Positions 1-7,725 of a stretch of 64,000 nucleotides of DNA are shown piece by piece; position 1 is the first letter of the stretch, and each line of letters begins with the position of its first letter. This DNA is from Flavobacterium turcicum (GTDB lineage Bacteria; Bacteroidota; Bacteroidia; Flavobacteriales; Flavobacteriaceae), in assembly GCF_011365745.1 (NCBI RefSeq), contig NZ_JAAOBY010000008.1, positions 62,001 to 126,000 of the forward strand, given 5' to 3'. The notes beneath the pieces are model-generated. The model was not told where the DNA came from. It saw nothing but the letters and a program-made list of their open reading frames with translations, and searched no databases. Position numbers and translations under genes: made by a program.

Positions 1-313
1 TTTCGCGTTTGCTTCGTTCTCTTGAAATCTTCACCGCTAATTCGTCTAAATCTTTTTCAGCTGTAAAAAATTCGCGTCGTTCGCCCGCTTTGTATTCCTT
101 GTAAACAATTCCCCAGTCCATCAAGGCTCGTAAATTCATGGAGGCATTGCCGCGAGAAATTTGTAATTCCTCCATAATGTCTTCCATCGAAACGGCCTCG
201 TGTGAAACCATCAAAAGCGCATGAATTTGAGCCATGGTTTTGTTTATTCCCCATTGACTGCCTAATGCACCCCAGGTTTGAACGAATTTATTTTTTGCTT
301 CTTTGAATTTCAT
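1..313 (-). CDS. GbsR/MarR-type HTH transcriptional regulator (partial)
   Basis: This is the N-terminal part of a DNA-binding regulator; the gene runs off the left edge of the window. The start is the ATG at 313, giving a protein that opens MKFKEAKNKFVQTWGALGSQ. About 104 residues are visible. They contain a winged helix-turn-helix of the GbsR/MarR type: a stretch around residues 40-65 reads EDIMEELQISRGNASMNLRA, which is the recognition-helix region, followed by a wing with a basic, Glu-rich segment. GbsR-like proteins are small dimeric regulators, often of osmolyte or membrane functions. The target here is unknown because the downstream gene is out of view. It is read away from the M3 peptidase region and separated from it by a repeat-like element and a terminator. 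Confidence 0.75.
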   Translation of the reverse strand, partial: MKFKEAKNKFVQTWGALGSQWGINKTMAQIHALLMVSHEAVSMEDIMEELQISRGNASMNLRALMDWGIVYKEYKAGERREFFTAEKDLDELAVKISRERSKRE

Positions 314-431
314 TTGTGGATTTTATTGTTTTTCAAACGGTCAAATGCAAATCGCATAGATGCTCATTGTCATAGTGTAAAGATAAATAATGTTTTCGAA
401 CTTTCAATAAAAAATGAAAGTTTATTTTCTT

Positions 432-527
432 TTTGGGCGTTCCCTTGCAGGTCGGGCTTTCCGTTTCAAGTCCTCGCTGCGTCGTTCCTCCTTGCTGTGG
501 GCTTTTCACTGCAATCCCTAACGCAAA
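432..527. repeat. Candidate dispersed intergenic repeat with inverted ends
   Basis: The 285-base gap between the regulator and the M3 peptidase is locally GC-richer than its AT-rich surroundings. The element starts near GGGCGTTCCC (435-444) and ends near CCCTAACGC (516-524), so its ends are roughly inverted (GCGTT / AACGC). It also holds related inner segments (TCGGGCTTTCCG and GGGCTTTTCACTGC). I recall similar GGGCGTT...CCCTAACGC elements scattered between genes in Flavobacterium genomes; that is memory, not a search. There is only one copy in this window. No open reading frame here looks real. Confidence 0.45.
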
Positions 528-532
528 TCCCA

Positions 533-568
533 TTAAAAAAGTCGAGATATTGCTACCTCGACTTCCTT
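533..568 (-). terminator. Rho-independent terminator of the M3 peptidase gene
   Basis: An 8-bp stem AAGTCGAG (539-546) pairs with CTCGACTT (557-564). On the minus strand it is followed by a run of six T, which fits termination of transcripts reading out of the peptidase gene that ends at 599. Confidence 0.75.
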
Positions 569-598
569 TTATAACTTACTATGTGTTTTAACATTGAA

Positions 599-2623
599 CT
601 ATAGCAACCCAGCACGCTTCAACAACGCATCTGCTTTTGGTTCTTGATCTCTGAATTTTTTATATAATTCCATTGGTAATTCGGTACCACCTTTAGAAAG
701 GATATTGTCTTTGAATTTTGTAGCAACTTCTTTATTGAAAATTCCTTTTTCTTGGAAATAAGCAAACGCATCGGCATCTAAAACTTCGGCCCATTTGTAA
801 CTATAATATCCAGAAGAATAGCCACCTTGAAAAATATGTGAAAACGAGGTACTCATGCAATTTTCGGCTACATCAGGATACAAACTTGTGCCTTCCATAG
901 CTTGTTTTTCAAAAGTTTTTACATCTTCAATCGCTTGCGATTTTCCGTGATAAGTCATGTCCAAAAGTCCAAAACTGATCTGTCTTAATGTTGCCATTCC
1001 TTCTAAGAAACTCGCGCTTTCTTTGATTTTTTCTACGTATTCTTGAGGGATAACTTCACCCGTTTCATAATGTTTTGCAAACAATGCCAATGCTTCCGGT
1101 TCGTAGCACCAGTTTTCCATTACTTGGCTTGGCAATTCCACAAAATCCCAATAAACTGAAGTTCCAGACAAACTTGGATACGTTGTATTGGCTAACATTC
1201 CATGTAACGCATGGCCGAATTCGTGGAATAAGGTCGTTACTTCATTGAAAGTTAATAAAGATGGTTTAGTCTCTGTTGGCGGTGTGAAATTACAAACAAT
1301 CGAAACATGTGGTCTTTCATTGATACCGTTTTTGATGGATTGCGATTTGTATGATGTCATCCAAGCACCATTTCGTTTTCCTTTTCTTGGAAAAAAATCA
1401 GCATAGAAAACAGCAACCAATTGTCCTTCGAAATCCAACACTTCAAAAGTTTGCACATCTTCATGATATTTGTCAATATCAAAAACTTCTTTGAATGTAA
1501 TTCCGAACAGTTTTTCAGCAATAGTAAATGCGCCATTCAACACGTTTTCTAACTTGAAATAAGGTTTTAAAATCTCATCATCAAAGTTGAATAATTTTTG
1601 TTTCAATTTTTCAGAATAATAAGCGCCATCCCATTTCTCTAATTGATCAATTCCGTCTAGGTCTTTTGCGAAAGCGGTTAACTGAGCAAACTCTTTTTGA
1701 GCAGCAGGTTTCGCTTTTTCTAGTAAATCATTCAAAAAAGAAAGTACTTTTTCAGGATTTTGAGCCATTCGTTCTTCCAAAACAAAATCAGAATGTGATT
1801 TGTATCCCAATAAATTAGCGCGTTTATGACGCAATGCTACAATTCGTTTTACGTTCTCTTTATTATCGAATTCGTTGTTTTGAAATGATTTTTTTCCGGC
1901 AGCAATGGAAATTTCCTTGCGTAATTCACGATTATCAACATACGTCACAAAAGGCAAGTAACTAGGAAAATCTAAAGTAAAAACCCAACCATCTAAGTTT
2001 TTAGATTTTGCCAAACTTGCGGCCATTTCTTTGGTGCCATCAGGCAAACCTTTTAAATCCTCTTCGTTGGTGATATGTAATTGATAGTTGTTGGTTTCAG
2101 CCAAAACATTTTCGCCATACGTTAATTTAATTTTGGCTAATTCGGTGTCGATATCGCGTAATTTCAATTTGTCTTCTTCATTCAATAAGGCTCCATTTCT
2201 AGAAAATCCTTTGAATTTTTTGTCTAATAAAGTGGCTTGCTCTGCAGTTAATATCAACGAATCTTTTTGATCATAAACGGATTTAACTCTTTTGAACAAA
2301 TCTTCGTTTAAGGCAATATCATTACTAAACTCAGTCAACAATGGAGAAACTTCTTGAGCAATTTTTTGCATTTCGTCATTAGTTTCAGCCGAATTCAAAT
2401 TGAAGAAAATCGAAGATAATCTATCCAATTGTTCACCAGCAAAATCTAAAGCAACAATCGTGTTTTCAAATGTTGTAACATCAGAATTGGTAGTGATGGC
2501 ATTAATTTCAGCTTTTGCAGCAGCGATGTTTTCGATAAAAGCAGGTTTGTAATCTTCTAGTTTTATTGCCGAAAATGGTGCTGTATTGTGTTTGGTATTG
2601 AATGTTGAGGTAAGTGTTTTCAT
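599..2623 (-). CDS. dcp: M3 family zinc metallopeptidase (peptidyl-dipeptidase Dcp / oligopeptidase A type)
   Basis: A 674-residue M3-family peptidase that cleaves short peptides, usually in the cytoplasm. The zinc site is complete: HEFGH at residues 467-471 supplies two histidine ligands and the catalytic Glu468, and Glu496 in VELPSQ is the third ligand. The substrate-loop glycines and tyrosines near GGYSSGYYSYKW (about residues 610-625) are also present. The frame stays open upstream to 2704, but the ATG at 2623 (MKTLTSTFN) is the better start: the extra upstream residues are basic, come from a palindromic non-coding element and overlap the toxin gene. Length fits Dcp/PrlC proteins. The gene lies 41 bases downstream of the toxin gene on the same strand and ends at a clear terminator. 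Whether it is a dipeptidyl carboxypeptidase or an endopeptidase cannot be told from sequence alone. Confidence 0.93.
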   Translation of the reverse strand: MKTLTSTFNTKHNTAPFSAIKLEDYKPAFIENIAAAKAEINAITTNSDVTTFENTIVALDFAGEQLDRLSSIFFNLNSAETNDEMQKIAQEVSPLLTEFSNDIALNEDLFKRVKSVYDQKDSLILTAEQATLLDKKFKGFSRNGALLNEEDKLKLRDIDTELAKIKLTYGENVLAETNNYQLHITNEEDLKGLPDGTKEMAASLAKSKNLDGWVFTLDFPSYLPFVTYVDNRELRKEISIAAGKKSFQNNEFDNKENVKRIVALRHKRANLLGYKSHSDFVLEERMAQNPEKVLSFLNDLLEKAKPAAQKEFAQLTAFAKDLDGIDQLEKWDGAYYSEKLKQKLFNFDDEILKPYFKLENVLNGAFTIAEKLFGITFKEVFDIDKYHEDVQTFEVLDFEGQLVAVFYADFFPRKGKRNGAWMTSYKSQSIKNGINERPHVSIVCNFTPPTETKPSLLTFNEVTTLFHEFGHALHGMLANTTYPSLSGTSVYWDFVELPSQVMENWCYEPEALALFAKHYETGEVIPQEYVEKIKESASFLEGMATLRQISFGLLDMTYHGKSQAIEDVKTFEKQAMEGTSLYPDVAENCMSTSFSHIFQGGYSSGYYSYKWAEVLDADAFAYFQEKGIFNKEVATKFKDNILSKGGTELPMELYKKFRDQEPKADALLKRAGLL

Positions 2624-2635
2624 AATTTTATTTGA

Positions 2636-2661
2636 AGGGACAAGTCGGGACCTGTCCTTAC
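2636..2661. repeat. Palindromic REP-like element between toxin gene and dcp
   Basis: A 26-base near-perfect palindrome: the arm AAGGGACAAGTC pairs with GACCTGTCCTTA around a 2-base centre, with one internal and one terminal mismatch and one G.T pair. It sits between the toxin stop (2665) and the dcp start (2623) and is GC-rich compared with its flanks. It lacks a following T run on the minus strand, so it does not look like a classical terminator. I recall similar GACAGGTC...GACCTGTC palindromes as dispersed repeats in Flavobacterium; unverified here. Confidence 0.5.
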
Positions 2662-2664
2662 GTT

Positions 2665-2952
2665 TTAAAGTTTTAAATTTTCTAAATCTTGGTACGTATT
2701 CCAAAATCGGAGTAATTCTATGGTGTTAGAATTTATTCTGTAATAAAGCGTTATTTGTTTCGTAATTACAACTTTGTTTACGTTTTTGTAATTTGTAGAA
2801 ATAAATTCAATGTTGTTATTTACTAATAGAGCAATTGTGTTGTCTACTTTGTCTATAAAATTTACAACATCTTGAAATGACCATTCAGCTTCAAGATAAT
2901 CAATGTTTTGCCAATAGTCTTTTTTAGCTAGTGGCGCCCAAATAACAATCAC
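2665..2952 (-). CDS. RelE/ParE-family toxin of a type II toxin-antitoxin pair
   Basis: A 95-residue protein with the compact alpha/beta ParE/RelE layout: an N-terminal strand (VIWAPLAKKDYW), two helices with conserved Trp and Asp residues, then beta strands ending in LYYRINSNTIELLRFWNTYQ, the usual C-terminal region of Bacteroidetes ParE-like toxins. Such toxins act on DNA gyrase (ParE) or ribosome-bound mRNA (RelE); the target cannot be assigned here. The start codon is GTG, and its G at 2952 is also the last base of the antitoxin stop (TAGTG overlap), so translation is probably coupled. A small overlapping pair in antitoxin-toxin order supports the call. It lies between purE and dcp, all on the minus strand. 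Confidence 0.85.
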   Translation of the reverse strand: MIVIWAPLAKKDYWQNIDYLEAEWSFQDVVNFIDKVDNTIALLVNNNIEFISTNYKNVNKVVITKQITLYYRINSNTIELLRFWNTYQDLENLKL

Positions 2953-3179
2953 TATTTGAAATATTTTGAATAGCGATTTCTGGTTTCCTCCATGACCATA
3001 TCATGAGCAATCCCTTCCTTATTTTCTAAAGAAAAAATCGCTGCATCGATGGCTGTCTTTTGTTTTTCGGTTAAAGTAGATTTAGACTGGATCAAATGAA
3101 TAATTTCTTCAATTAATTTTGGGTTTTCAATATCCAAAATAACTTTGGCTAACTCAATTTTTGAAGTGTGAATATTCAT
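2952..3179 (-). CDS. Antitoxin of the ParE/RelE-type pair
   Basis: A 75-residue, mostly helical, charged protein directly upstream of and overlapping the toxin gene by one base. The N-terminal part (about residues 1-35) contains the ILDIENPKLIEEIIHLI segment common in small Bacteroidetes antitoxins. The C-terminal half (EGIAHDMVMEETRNRYSKYF) is the part likely to wrap around the toxin. No classical ribbon-helix-helix or HTH DNA-binding domain is obvious, so autoregulation is uncertain. The gene starts 23 bases after the purE stop. A near-match to the -7 box (TATCTTTA) lies in that gap, so the pair may have its own promoter or be read through from purKE. Confidence 0.8.
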   Translation of the reverse strand: MNIHTSKIELAKVILDIENPKLIEEIIHLIQSKSTLTEKQKTAIDAAIFSLENKEGIAHDMVMEETRNRYSKYFK

Positions 3180-3202
3180 AGTTTTCTTTTTAATAAAGAT
3201 AA

Positions 3203-3685
3203 TTATTTTTTCAATTCAGATGCTGCTTTATCAACAGCTTGTTTTAATCCTTCTTTATAAAAAATGATTTTGTCTAACACGCAGTTGTCATGACTACCTA
3301 TGATTTGTGCAGCAAGGATTCCGGCATTTTTGGCTCCGTTAAGCGCTACTGTTGCTACGGGAACACCACCAGGCATTTGAAGTATTGACAATACCGAATC
3401 CCAGCCGTCAATAGAATTGCTCGATTTTACAGGAACGCCAATAACAGGAAGTGGCGACATAGAAGCTACCATTCCGGGTAAATGCGCCGCACCACCAGCA
3501 CCAGCAATGATTACTGAGATACCGCGATTGTGTGCGTTTTTACTAAAATCAAATAATTTTTCAGGAGTTCTGTGTGCCGAAACGATATCAACTTCAGTTT
3601 CGATATCAAATCCTTTTAATATGTCGATGGCTTCTTGCATTACTGGCATATCCGAAATGCTTCCCATTATGATGGCTACTTTCAT
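3203..3685 (-). CDS. purE: N5-carboxyaminoimidazole ribonucleotide mutase PurE
   Basis: PurE converts N5-CAIR to CAIR in de novo purine synthesis, the step after PurK. The 160-residue protein is the normal class I PurE length. Family motifs are clear: MGSISD at residues 7-12, the catalytic SAHRTPE region near residue 40, the GAGGAAHLPGMVAS loop, and VPVKSS. It is the second gene of a purK-purE pair on the minus strand, separated from purK by a 110-base gap that holds an inverted array of 8-base repeats. The frame is intact. Confidence 0.97.
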   Translation of the reverse strand: MKVAIIMGSISDMPVMQEAIDILKGFDIETEVDIVSAHRTPEKLFDFSKNAHNRGISVIIAGAGGAAHLPGMVASMSPLPVIGVPVKSSNSIDGWDSVLSILQMPGGVPVATVALNGAKNAGILAAQIIGSHDNCVLDKIIFYKEGLKQAVDKAASELKK

Positions 3686-3697
3686 TATTTTTTGTTT

Positions 3698-3791
3698 AAA
3701 GATTTAAAGATTTAAGAATTTAAAGATTTTAGAGTGGAATTTTAAATTTTGTTGCAAACCAATCTTTCAATCTTTCAATTTTTCAATCTTT
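3698..3791. repeat. Inverted array of 8-base repeats between purK and purE
   Basis: Left arm 3698-3729 is four head-to-tail octamers (AAAGATTT, AAAGATTT, AAGAATTT, AAAGATTT). Right arm 3760-3791 is four octamers of the complementary type (CAATCTTT, CAATCTTT, CAATTTTT, CAATCTTT). The arms are the same length and could fold into a roughly 32-bp imperfect stem with a 30-base loop in the purK-purE transcript. In both arms the third unit is the divergent one. Confidence 0.75.
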
Positions 3792-3795
3792 TAAT

Positions 3796-4947
3796 TTATG
3801 AAATCACTCTTATACTATTCTTAACTTCTTCTGCAATTCTTCTCGCTTCAACCATATTCTCATTTACAATTGTAACATGACCCATTTTTCGGAAAGGTCT
3901 TGTTTCTCTTTTGCCGTAAATGTGAGGTGTAACGCCATCAATTGCCATTATTTTTTCAATGTTTTCGTAAACTACTGGACCCGAAAAACCTTCTTCGCCA
4001 ACCAAATTTACCATAATTCCGGCAACTTTGCTATCCGTATTTCCTAAAGGTAAGTCTAAAATGGCGCGTAAATGATTTTCAAATTGAGAGGTGTAACTTG
4101 CTTCAATAGAATAATGTCCGGAATTGTGTGGTCTTGGAGCGACTTCATTGACTAAAATTTCATCGTCTTGGGTTTGAAACATTTCTACAGCTAATAATCC
4201 AACGTGATCAAACGCTTCAGAAACTTTTAATGCTATTTCGATTGCTTTTTGCGCCACGTTATCATCAATTCGGGCGGGACAAATCACATATTCAACTTGA
4301 TTGGCCTCGGGATGAAATTCCATTTCAACCACCGGATATGTTTTTACTTCGCCCGAAGCAGAGCGAGTTACAATTACTGCTAATTCATTTTTAAAAGGAA
4401 CCATTTGTTCTGCGATGCATTCAACATCTGCTAATTTTAATAAGTCAATCGTGGAGCGGCATACTTTTACACCATTGCCATCATAACCAAATTCGGCGCA
4501 CTTCCATACAAAAGGAAAATCCAATTCGTCTTTTTCCAAAGCTTTCTTCAAAGCGTTTAAATCGACAAAACGTTGGTGTGGCGCAGTGGGGATGTTATGT
4601 TCAACATAAAAATCTTTTTGTTTGCCTTTGTTTTGAATTTGTTGCAAAGTACGTGGTGATGGATAAATAGTCAGTCCCTCGTTTTCTAATTGCAATAAGG
4701 CTTCAAGATTTACTAGTTCTATCTCAAAAGTTAATACATCGACCATTTTACCAAATTGATAAACGGTGTCGTAATCCATTAAATTGCCTTTGTAAAATTT
4801 ATTACATGCCATTCGGCAAGGAGCTTCATCACTTGGGTCTAAAACATAAGTTTGAATGTCAAATTTACGGGTGTCGGCTAGCATCATTTTACCAAGTTGC
4901 CCTCCACCAAGGATACCAAGAGTGAAATTAGTAGAAAAATAATTCAT
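3796..4947 (-). CDS. purK: N5-carboxyaminoimidazole ribonucleotide synthase PurK
   Basis: PurK is an ATP-grasp enzyme that carboxylates AIR with ATP and bicarbonate to give N5-CAIR, the substrate of PurE encoded just downstream. The 383-residue protein starts with the Rossmann-like LGILGGGQLGKMM and contains ATP-grasp segments (FVWKCAEFGYDGNG, then ELAVIVTRS), the VEMF segment and the metal-binding NEVAPRPHNSGHYSIEA. Length and motifs are normal for PurK. It is the first gene of the minus-strand purKE unit and has a consensus -7 box upstream (4968-4975). Confidence 0.97.
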   Translation of the reverse strand: MNYFSTNFTLGILGGGQLGKMMLADTRKFDIQTYVLDPSDEAPCRMACNKFYKGNLMDYDTVYQFGKMVDVLTFEIELVNLEALLQLENEGLTIYPSPRTLQQIQNKGKQKDFYVEHNIPTAPHQRFVDLNALKKALEKDELDFPFVWKCAEFGYDGNGVKVCRSTIDLLKLADVECIAEQMVPFKNELAVIVTRSASGEVKTYPVVEMEFHPEANQVEYVICPARIDDNVAQKAIEIALKVSEAFDHVGLLAVEMFQTQDDEILVNEVAPRPHNSGHYSIEASYTSQFENHLRAILDLPLGNTDSKVAGIMVNLVGEEGFSGPVVYENIEKIMAIDGVTPHIYGKRETRPFRKMGHVTIVNENMVEARRIAEEVKNSIRVIS

Positions 4948-4967
4948 AGTGTAGTTGTATGTTTACG

Positions 4968-4975
4968 CAAAGATA
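4968..4975 (-). promoter_or_regulatory. -7 promoter box of purK
   Basis: TATCTTTG on the minus strand matches the Bacteroidetes TAnnTTTG consensus exactly and ends 20 bases before the purK ATG. No clear -33 TTG lies at the usual spacing. The 256-base region 4948-5203 between purK and hpt otherwise shows no recognisable riboswitch or operator. Confidence 0.6.
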
Positions 4976-5150
4976 CCGTATCTGTTTCAATTGATAAAAT
5001 GCAAATTTTGGTTGTTTGTTTTTTAAGTTTTGGATTTATTTTGGGAAAGTATTTGATTTTACAGAACAACTTATTTTGCTTTTTATTACTACAATTACGG
5101 GCTCAAATTCATAATTTTAAGAGGAGCACAATTCTTCTTTTTTTAATGGC

Positions 5151-5179
5151 TTGAGTCAAGTAAGAAATTGCTATCTTTG
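5151..5179 (+). promoter_or_regulatory. Promoter of the hpt-adk transcript
   Basis: TTG at 5151-5153, an 18-base spacer, and TATCTTTG at 5172-5179 fit the Bacteroidetes -33/-7 consensus (TTG, about 19 bases, TAnnTTTG). The box ends 24 bases before the hpt ATG, giving a leader of about 20 bases. It diverges from the purK promoter. Confidence 0.75.
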
Positions 5180-5203
5180 CCCATTATTTTAAACCTAAAA
5201 ATA

Positions 5204-5734
5204 ATGATACAACTTCACGATAAACAATTTGTTCCGTTCATTTCGGCTACAGAAATAGAGTTTGCTATTGCTAAAATGGTGTCGCAAGTAGAGGCAGATT
5301 TTGCTGATGAAACACCCGTTTTTGTTGGAGTGTTAAATGGTGCTTTCATGGTAGTTGCTGATTTTATGAAGCAGTATAAAAAACCGTGCGAAGTGTCGTT
5401 TATCAAAATGGCATCTTACGAAGGAACAACTTCTACCAATGAGGTGAAACAATTAATTGGTGTTAATCAAGATTTGACAGGCCGCAGTGTGATTGTTATC
5501 GAAGACATCGTTGATACTGGTAACACTTTAGTAGAATTGAAAGAATTGTTTAAAAAACAAAATGTGAAGCATTTTAAAATTGCAACACTTTTTTTTAAAC
5601 CTGAGGCCTACAAAAAAGATATCAAAATTGATTACGTAGGTATTCGTATCCCAAACAAATTTATTGTAGGGTACGGTTTAGATTATGATGGATTAGGCAG
5701 GAATTTACCTGAAGTTTATAAATTAAAAGAATAA
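5204..5734 (+). CDS. hpt: Hypoxanthine phosphoribosyltransferase
   Basis: A 176-residue purine salvage enzyme that joins hypoxanthine (and usually guanine) to PRPP to make IMP/GMP. The PRPP-binding signature VIVIEDIVDTGNTL is intact, as are the early GVLNGAFMVVADFM segment and the C-terminal VGYGLDYDGLGRNL. The ATG at 5204 (MIQLHDKQF) is chosen over the in-frame ATG at 5168 because the earlier one lies upstream of the -7 box at 5172-5179. adk follows after 12 bases, so the two form a purine nucleotide unit that faces away from purKE. Confidence 0.95.
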   Translation: MIQLHDKQFVPFISATEIEFAIAKMVSQVEADFADETPVFVGVLNGAFMVVADFMKQYKKPCEVSFIKMASYEGTTSTNEVKQLIGVNQDLTGRSVIVIEDIVDTGNTLVELKELFKKQNVKHFKIATLFFKPEAYKKDIKIDYVGIRIPNKFIVGYGLDYDGLGRNLPEVYKLKE

Positions 5735-5746
5735 CGAAACAACAAC

Positions 5747-6319
5747 ATGACGAACATAGTTTTATTTGGAAAACCGGGTGCAGGTAAAGGAACTCAAGCT
5801 GAGTTTTTGAAAGAAAAATATAAATTAACACACATCTCTACTGGCGATGTGTTTCGTTTCAACTTAAAAAATGATACCGAATTAGGCAAACAAGCCCGCG
5901 TATTCATGGATGCAGGTGATTTGGTACCTGACGAATTGACAACTAAAATGTTAATTGATGAGGTAAATAAGCACCCAGATACGAATGGCGTTTTGTTTGA
6001 CGGTTATCCAAGAACAATTGCTCAAGCTGAGGCTTTGGATGTTTTTTTAGAATCAATTGGATCAAAAGTAGCGGCTACAATTGCACTTGAGGCTGATGAT
6101 GAAATTTTGGTACAACGCCTTTTAGAACGTGGTAAAACAAGCGGACGTGTAGACGACCAAGATGAGGAAAAAATCAGAAATCGTTACCAAGAATACAACG
6201 AAAAAACAGCTCCTTTAATGGACTACTACGATGCACAAAACAAGTTTTATGCAGTAAACGGAATAGGCTCTATTGCCGAAATTACGGAGCGCGTAAGTGC
6301 CGTAATTGACCAATTGTAA
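5747..6319 (+). CDS. adk: Adenylate kinase (short-LID form)
   Basis: Adenylate kinase interconverts AMP, ADP and ATP. The P-loop GKPGAGKGT is at residues 8-16, the AMP-site STGDVFR follows, and FDGYPRTIAQA is the central conserved segment. At 190 residues this is the short type: the region after LLERGKTSGRVDD goes straight to EKIRNRYQEY and lacks the Cys-containing LID insert of 214-residue bacterial enzymes. This form is usual in Bacteroidetes. The gene is 12 bases downstream of hpt. Confidence 0.96.
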   Translation: MTNIVLFGKPGAGKGTQAEFLKEKYKLTHISTGDVFRFNLKNDTELGKQARVFMDAGDLVPDELTTKMLIDEVNKHPDTNGVLFDGYPRTIAQAEALDVFLESIGSKVAATIALEADDEILVQRLLERGKTSGRVDDQDEEKIRNRYQEYNEKTAPLMDYYDAQNKFYAVNGIGSIAEITERVSAVIDQL

Positions 6320-6367
6320 TTTGATTGCTTTGGCAAAACACACTATATCAACCAACTTATATCTACT

Positions 6368-7642
6368 TTGGAAATACTCATAATATTTTTGCTAATCCTT
6401 CTTAACGGTGTTTTCTCTATGTCGGAGATCGCTTTGATTTCGGCTCGAAAAAACCGCCTTGAAACCGCTGCAAAAAAAGGGAATAAAAGCGCTAAAATCG
6501 CACTTGATTTAGCCAACTCTCCCAATAAATTTTTATCGGCAGTGCAAATTGGAATTACCCTTATCGGAATTCTTACGGGTATTTATAGTGGTGATAAAAT
6601 CACACAAGATGTTGAACTATTCGTGAGTGGATTTGATTTGCTCAAGCCTTATGCTCAGCCAGTTGCTGTAGGTGTTGTGGTAGTAATTTTAACGTTTTTC
6701 TCTTTGGTTTTAGGAGAGTTGTTGCCAAAACGTATCGGACTTAATCATCCCGAATCTATCGCCAAAGCAGTAGCCTTACCAATGAAAATTGTTTCGATTG
6801 TAACGGCTCCGTTTATTTGGTTGCTTACCACGTCGACAGATTTTTTATTGAATCTGTTGCAAATAAAACCAACAGCAGATGGTAAAGTAACCGAAGAAGA
6901 AATAAAAGCTATCATTAAAGAAGGTACTGAAGGGGGCGAAGTTCAAGAAATTGAACAAGATATTGTAGAGCGTGTTTTTCATATTGGTGATCGTAAAATC
7001 AATTCGTTAATGACGCATCGCAAGTCGGTTGTTTTTCTACCGCTTCATGCCGATAAAGAAAAGGTTAGAGAGTTCATGTTGAAAGAACTACACTCTATCT
7101 ACCCAGTTTTTAATGACAATTATGATGATATTGTTGGGGTTGTGAATTTGAAAAATATCTTTTCGAATTTCGAAAATGATAATTTTAATTTAGCTAATAT
7201 CATGACAGAGGCGCCATTTATGATGGAGCAAACTACGGCCTACGTAGCGCTAGAAAATTTCAAAAAATCAGGAATTCACTACGCTTTTGTTTCTGATGAA
7301 TATGGTGTTTTTCAAGGAATAATTACTTTGAATGACATCTTGGAAGCGCTAGTTGGTGATGCAGCCGATTTTTATAAGGATGATTTTCAATTGATAGAGA
7401 GAGAAGATGGCAGTTGGTTAGTTGACGGTCATTATTCACTGCATGATTTTTTAACTTATTTCGAATTGGATGAGCTCATTAACGATTACGAAGTAACTAC
7501 CGTCAGTGGTTTGATTATGACTGAGTTATCTCATATTCCGAAACAAGGAGAGAAATTAATTTGGCAAAAATTTGAGTTAGAAGTCATCGATATGGATGGT
7601 GTTAAGATTGATAAAGTAATGGTAAAATCCATTAATGTTTAA
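6368..7642 (+). CDS. CNNM/hemolysin-family membrane protein with CBS pair and CorC_HlyC domain
   Basis: A 424-residue inner-membrane protein. The N-terminal about 170 residues are a CNNM (DUF21) transmembrane module with the conserved FSMSEIALISARKNRL segment and several hydrophobic helices. A linker with EEEIKAIIKEGTEGGEV leads to two CBS motifs (about residues 215-335), then a C-terminal CorC_HlyC domain ending near residue 424. Relatives are proposed Mg2+/Co2+ transport or homeostasis proteins; the hemolysin name is historical. The start appears to be TTG at 6368: the frame is open back to the adk stop, no ATG occurs before the conserved first helix, and starting at the later ATG would delete that helix. 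It lies between adk and obgE. Confidence 0.88.
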   Translation: MEILIIFLLILLNGVFSMSEIALISARKNRLETAAKKGNKSAKIALDLANSPNKFLSAVQIGITLIGILTGIYSGDKITQDVELFVSGFDLLKPYAQPVAVGVVVVILTFFSLVLGELLPKRIGLNHPESIAKAVALPMKIVSIVTAPFIWLLTTSTDFLLNLLQIKPTADGKVTEEEIKAIIKEGTEGGEVQEIEQDIVERVFHIGDRKINSLMTHRKSVVFLPLHADKEKVREFMLKELHSIYPVFNDNYDDIVGVVNLKNIFSNFENDNFNLANIMTEAPFMMEQTTAYVALENFKKSGIHYAFVSDEYGVFQGIITLNDILEALVGDAADFYKDDFQLIEREDGSWLVDGHYSLHDFLTYFELDELINDYEVTTVSGLIMTELSHIPKQGEKLIWQKFELEVIDMDGVKIDKVMVKSINV

Positions 7643-7725
7643 GAATAAATTGAGTTAAATAGCAAGGTAAACTGCTTGTAAAAAGCAAAATACTAAAGGA
7701 ATATTTAACGGTAAAAAAAAAGAAA

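Noticed and set aside
435-524. Integron attC-like site
   Set aside because: The ends read GTT...AAC instead of AAC...GTT on either strand, and there is no integrase or cassette array.
278-574. 98-codon plus-strand frame in the regulator-dcp gap
   Set aside because: It runs through the repeat element and the terminator and has no sensible protein features.
4897-5154. 85-codon plus-strand frame between purK and hpt
   Set aside because: It overlaps purK and both promoters; composition is that of AT-rich non-coding DNA.
4948-5203. Purine riboswitch in the purK-hpt region
   Set aside because: No conserved purine-aptamer core or three-way junction was recognised.
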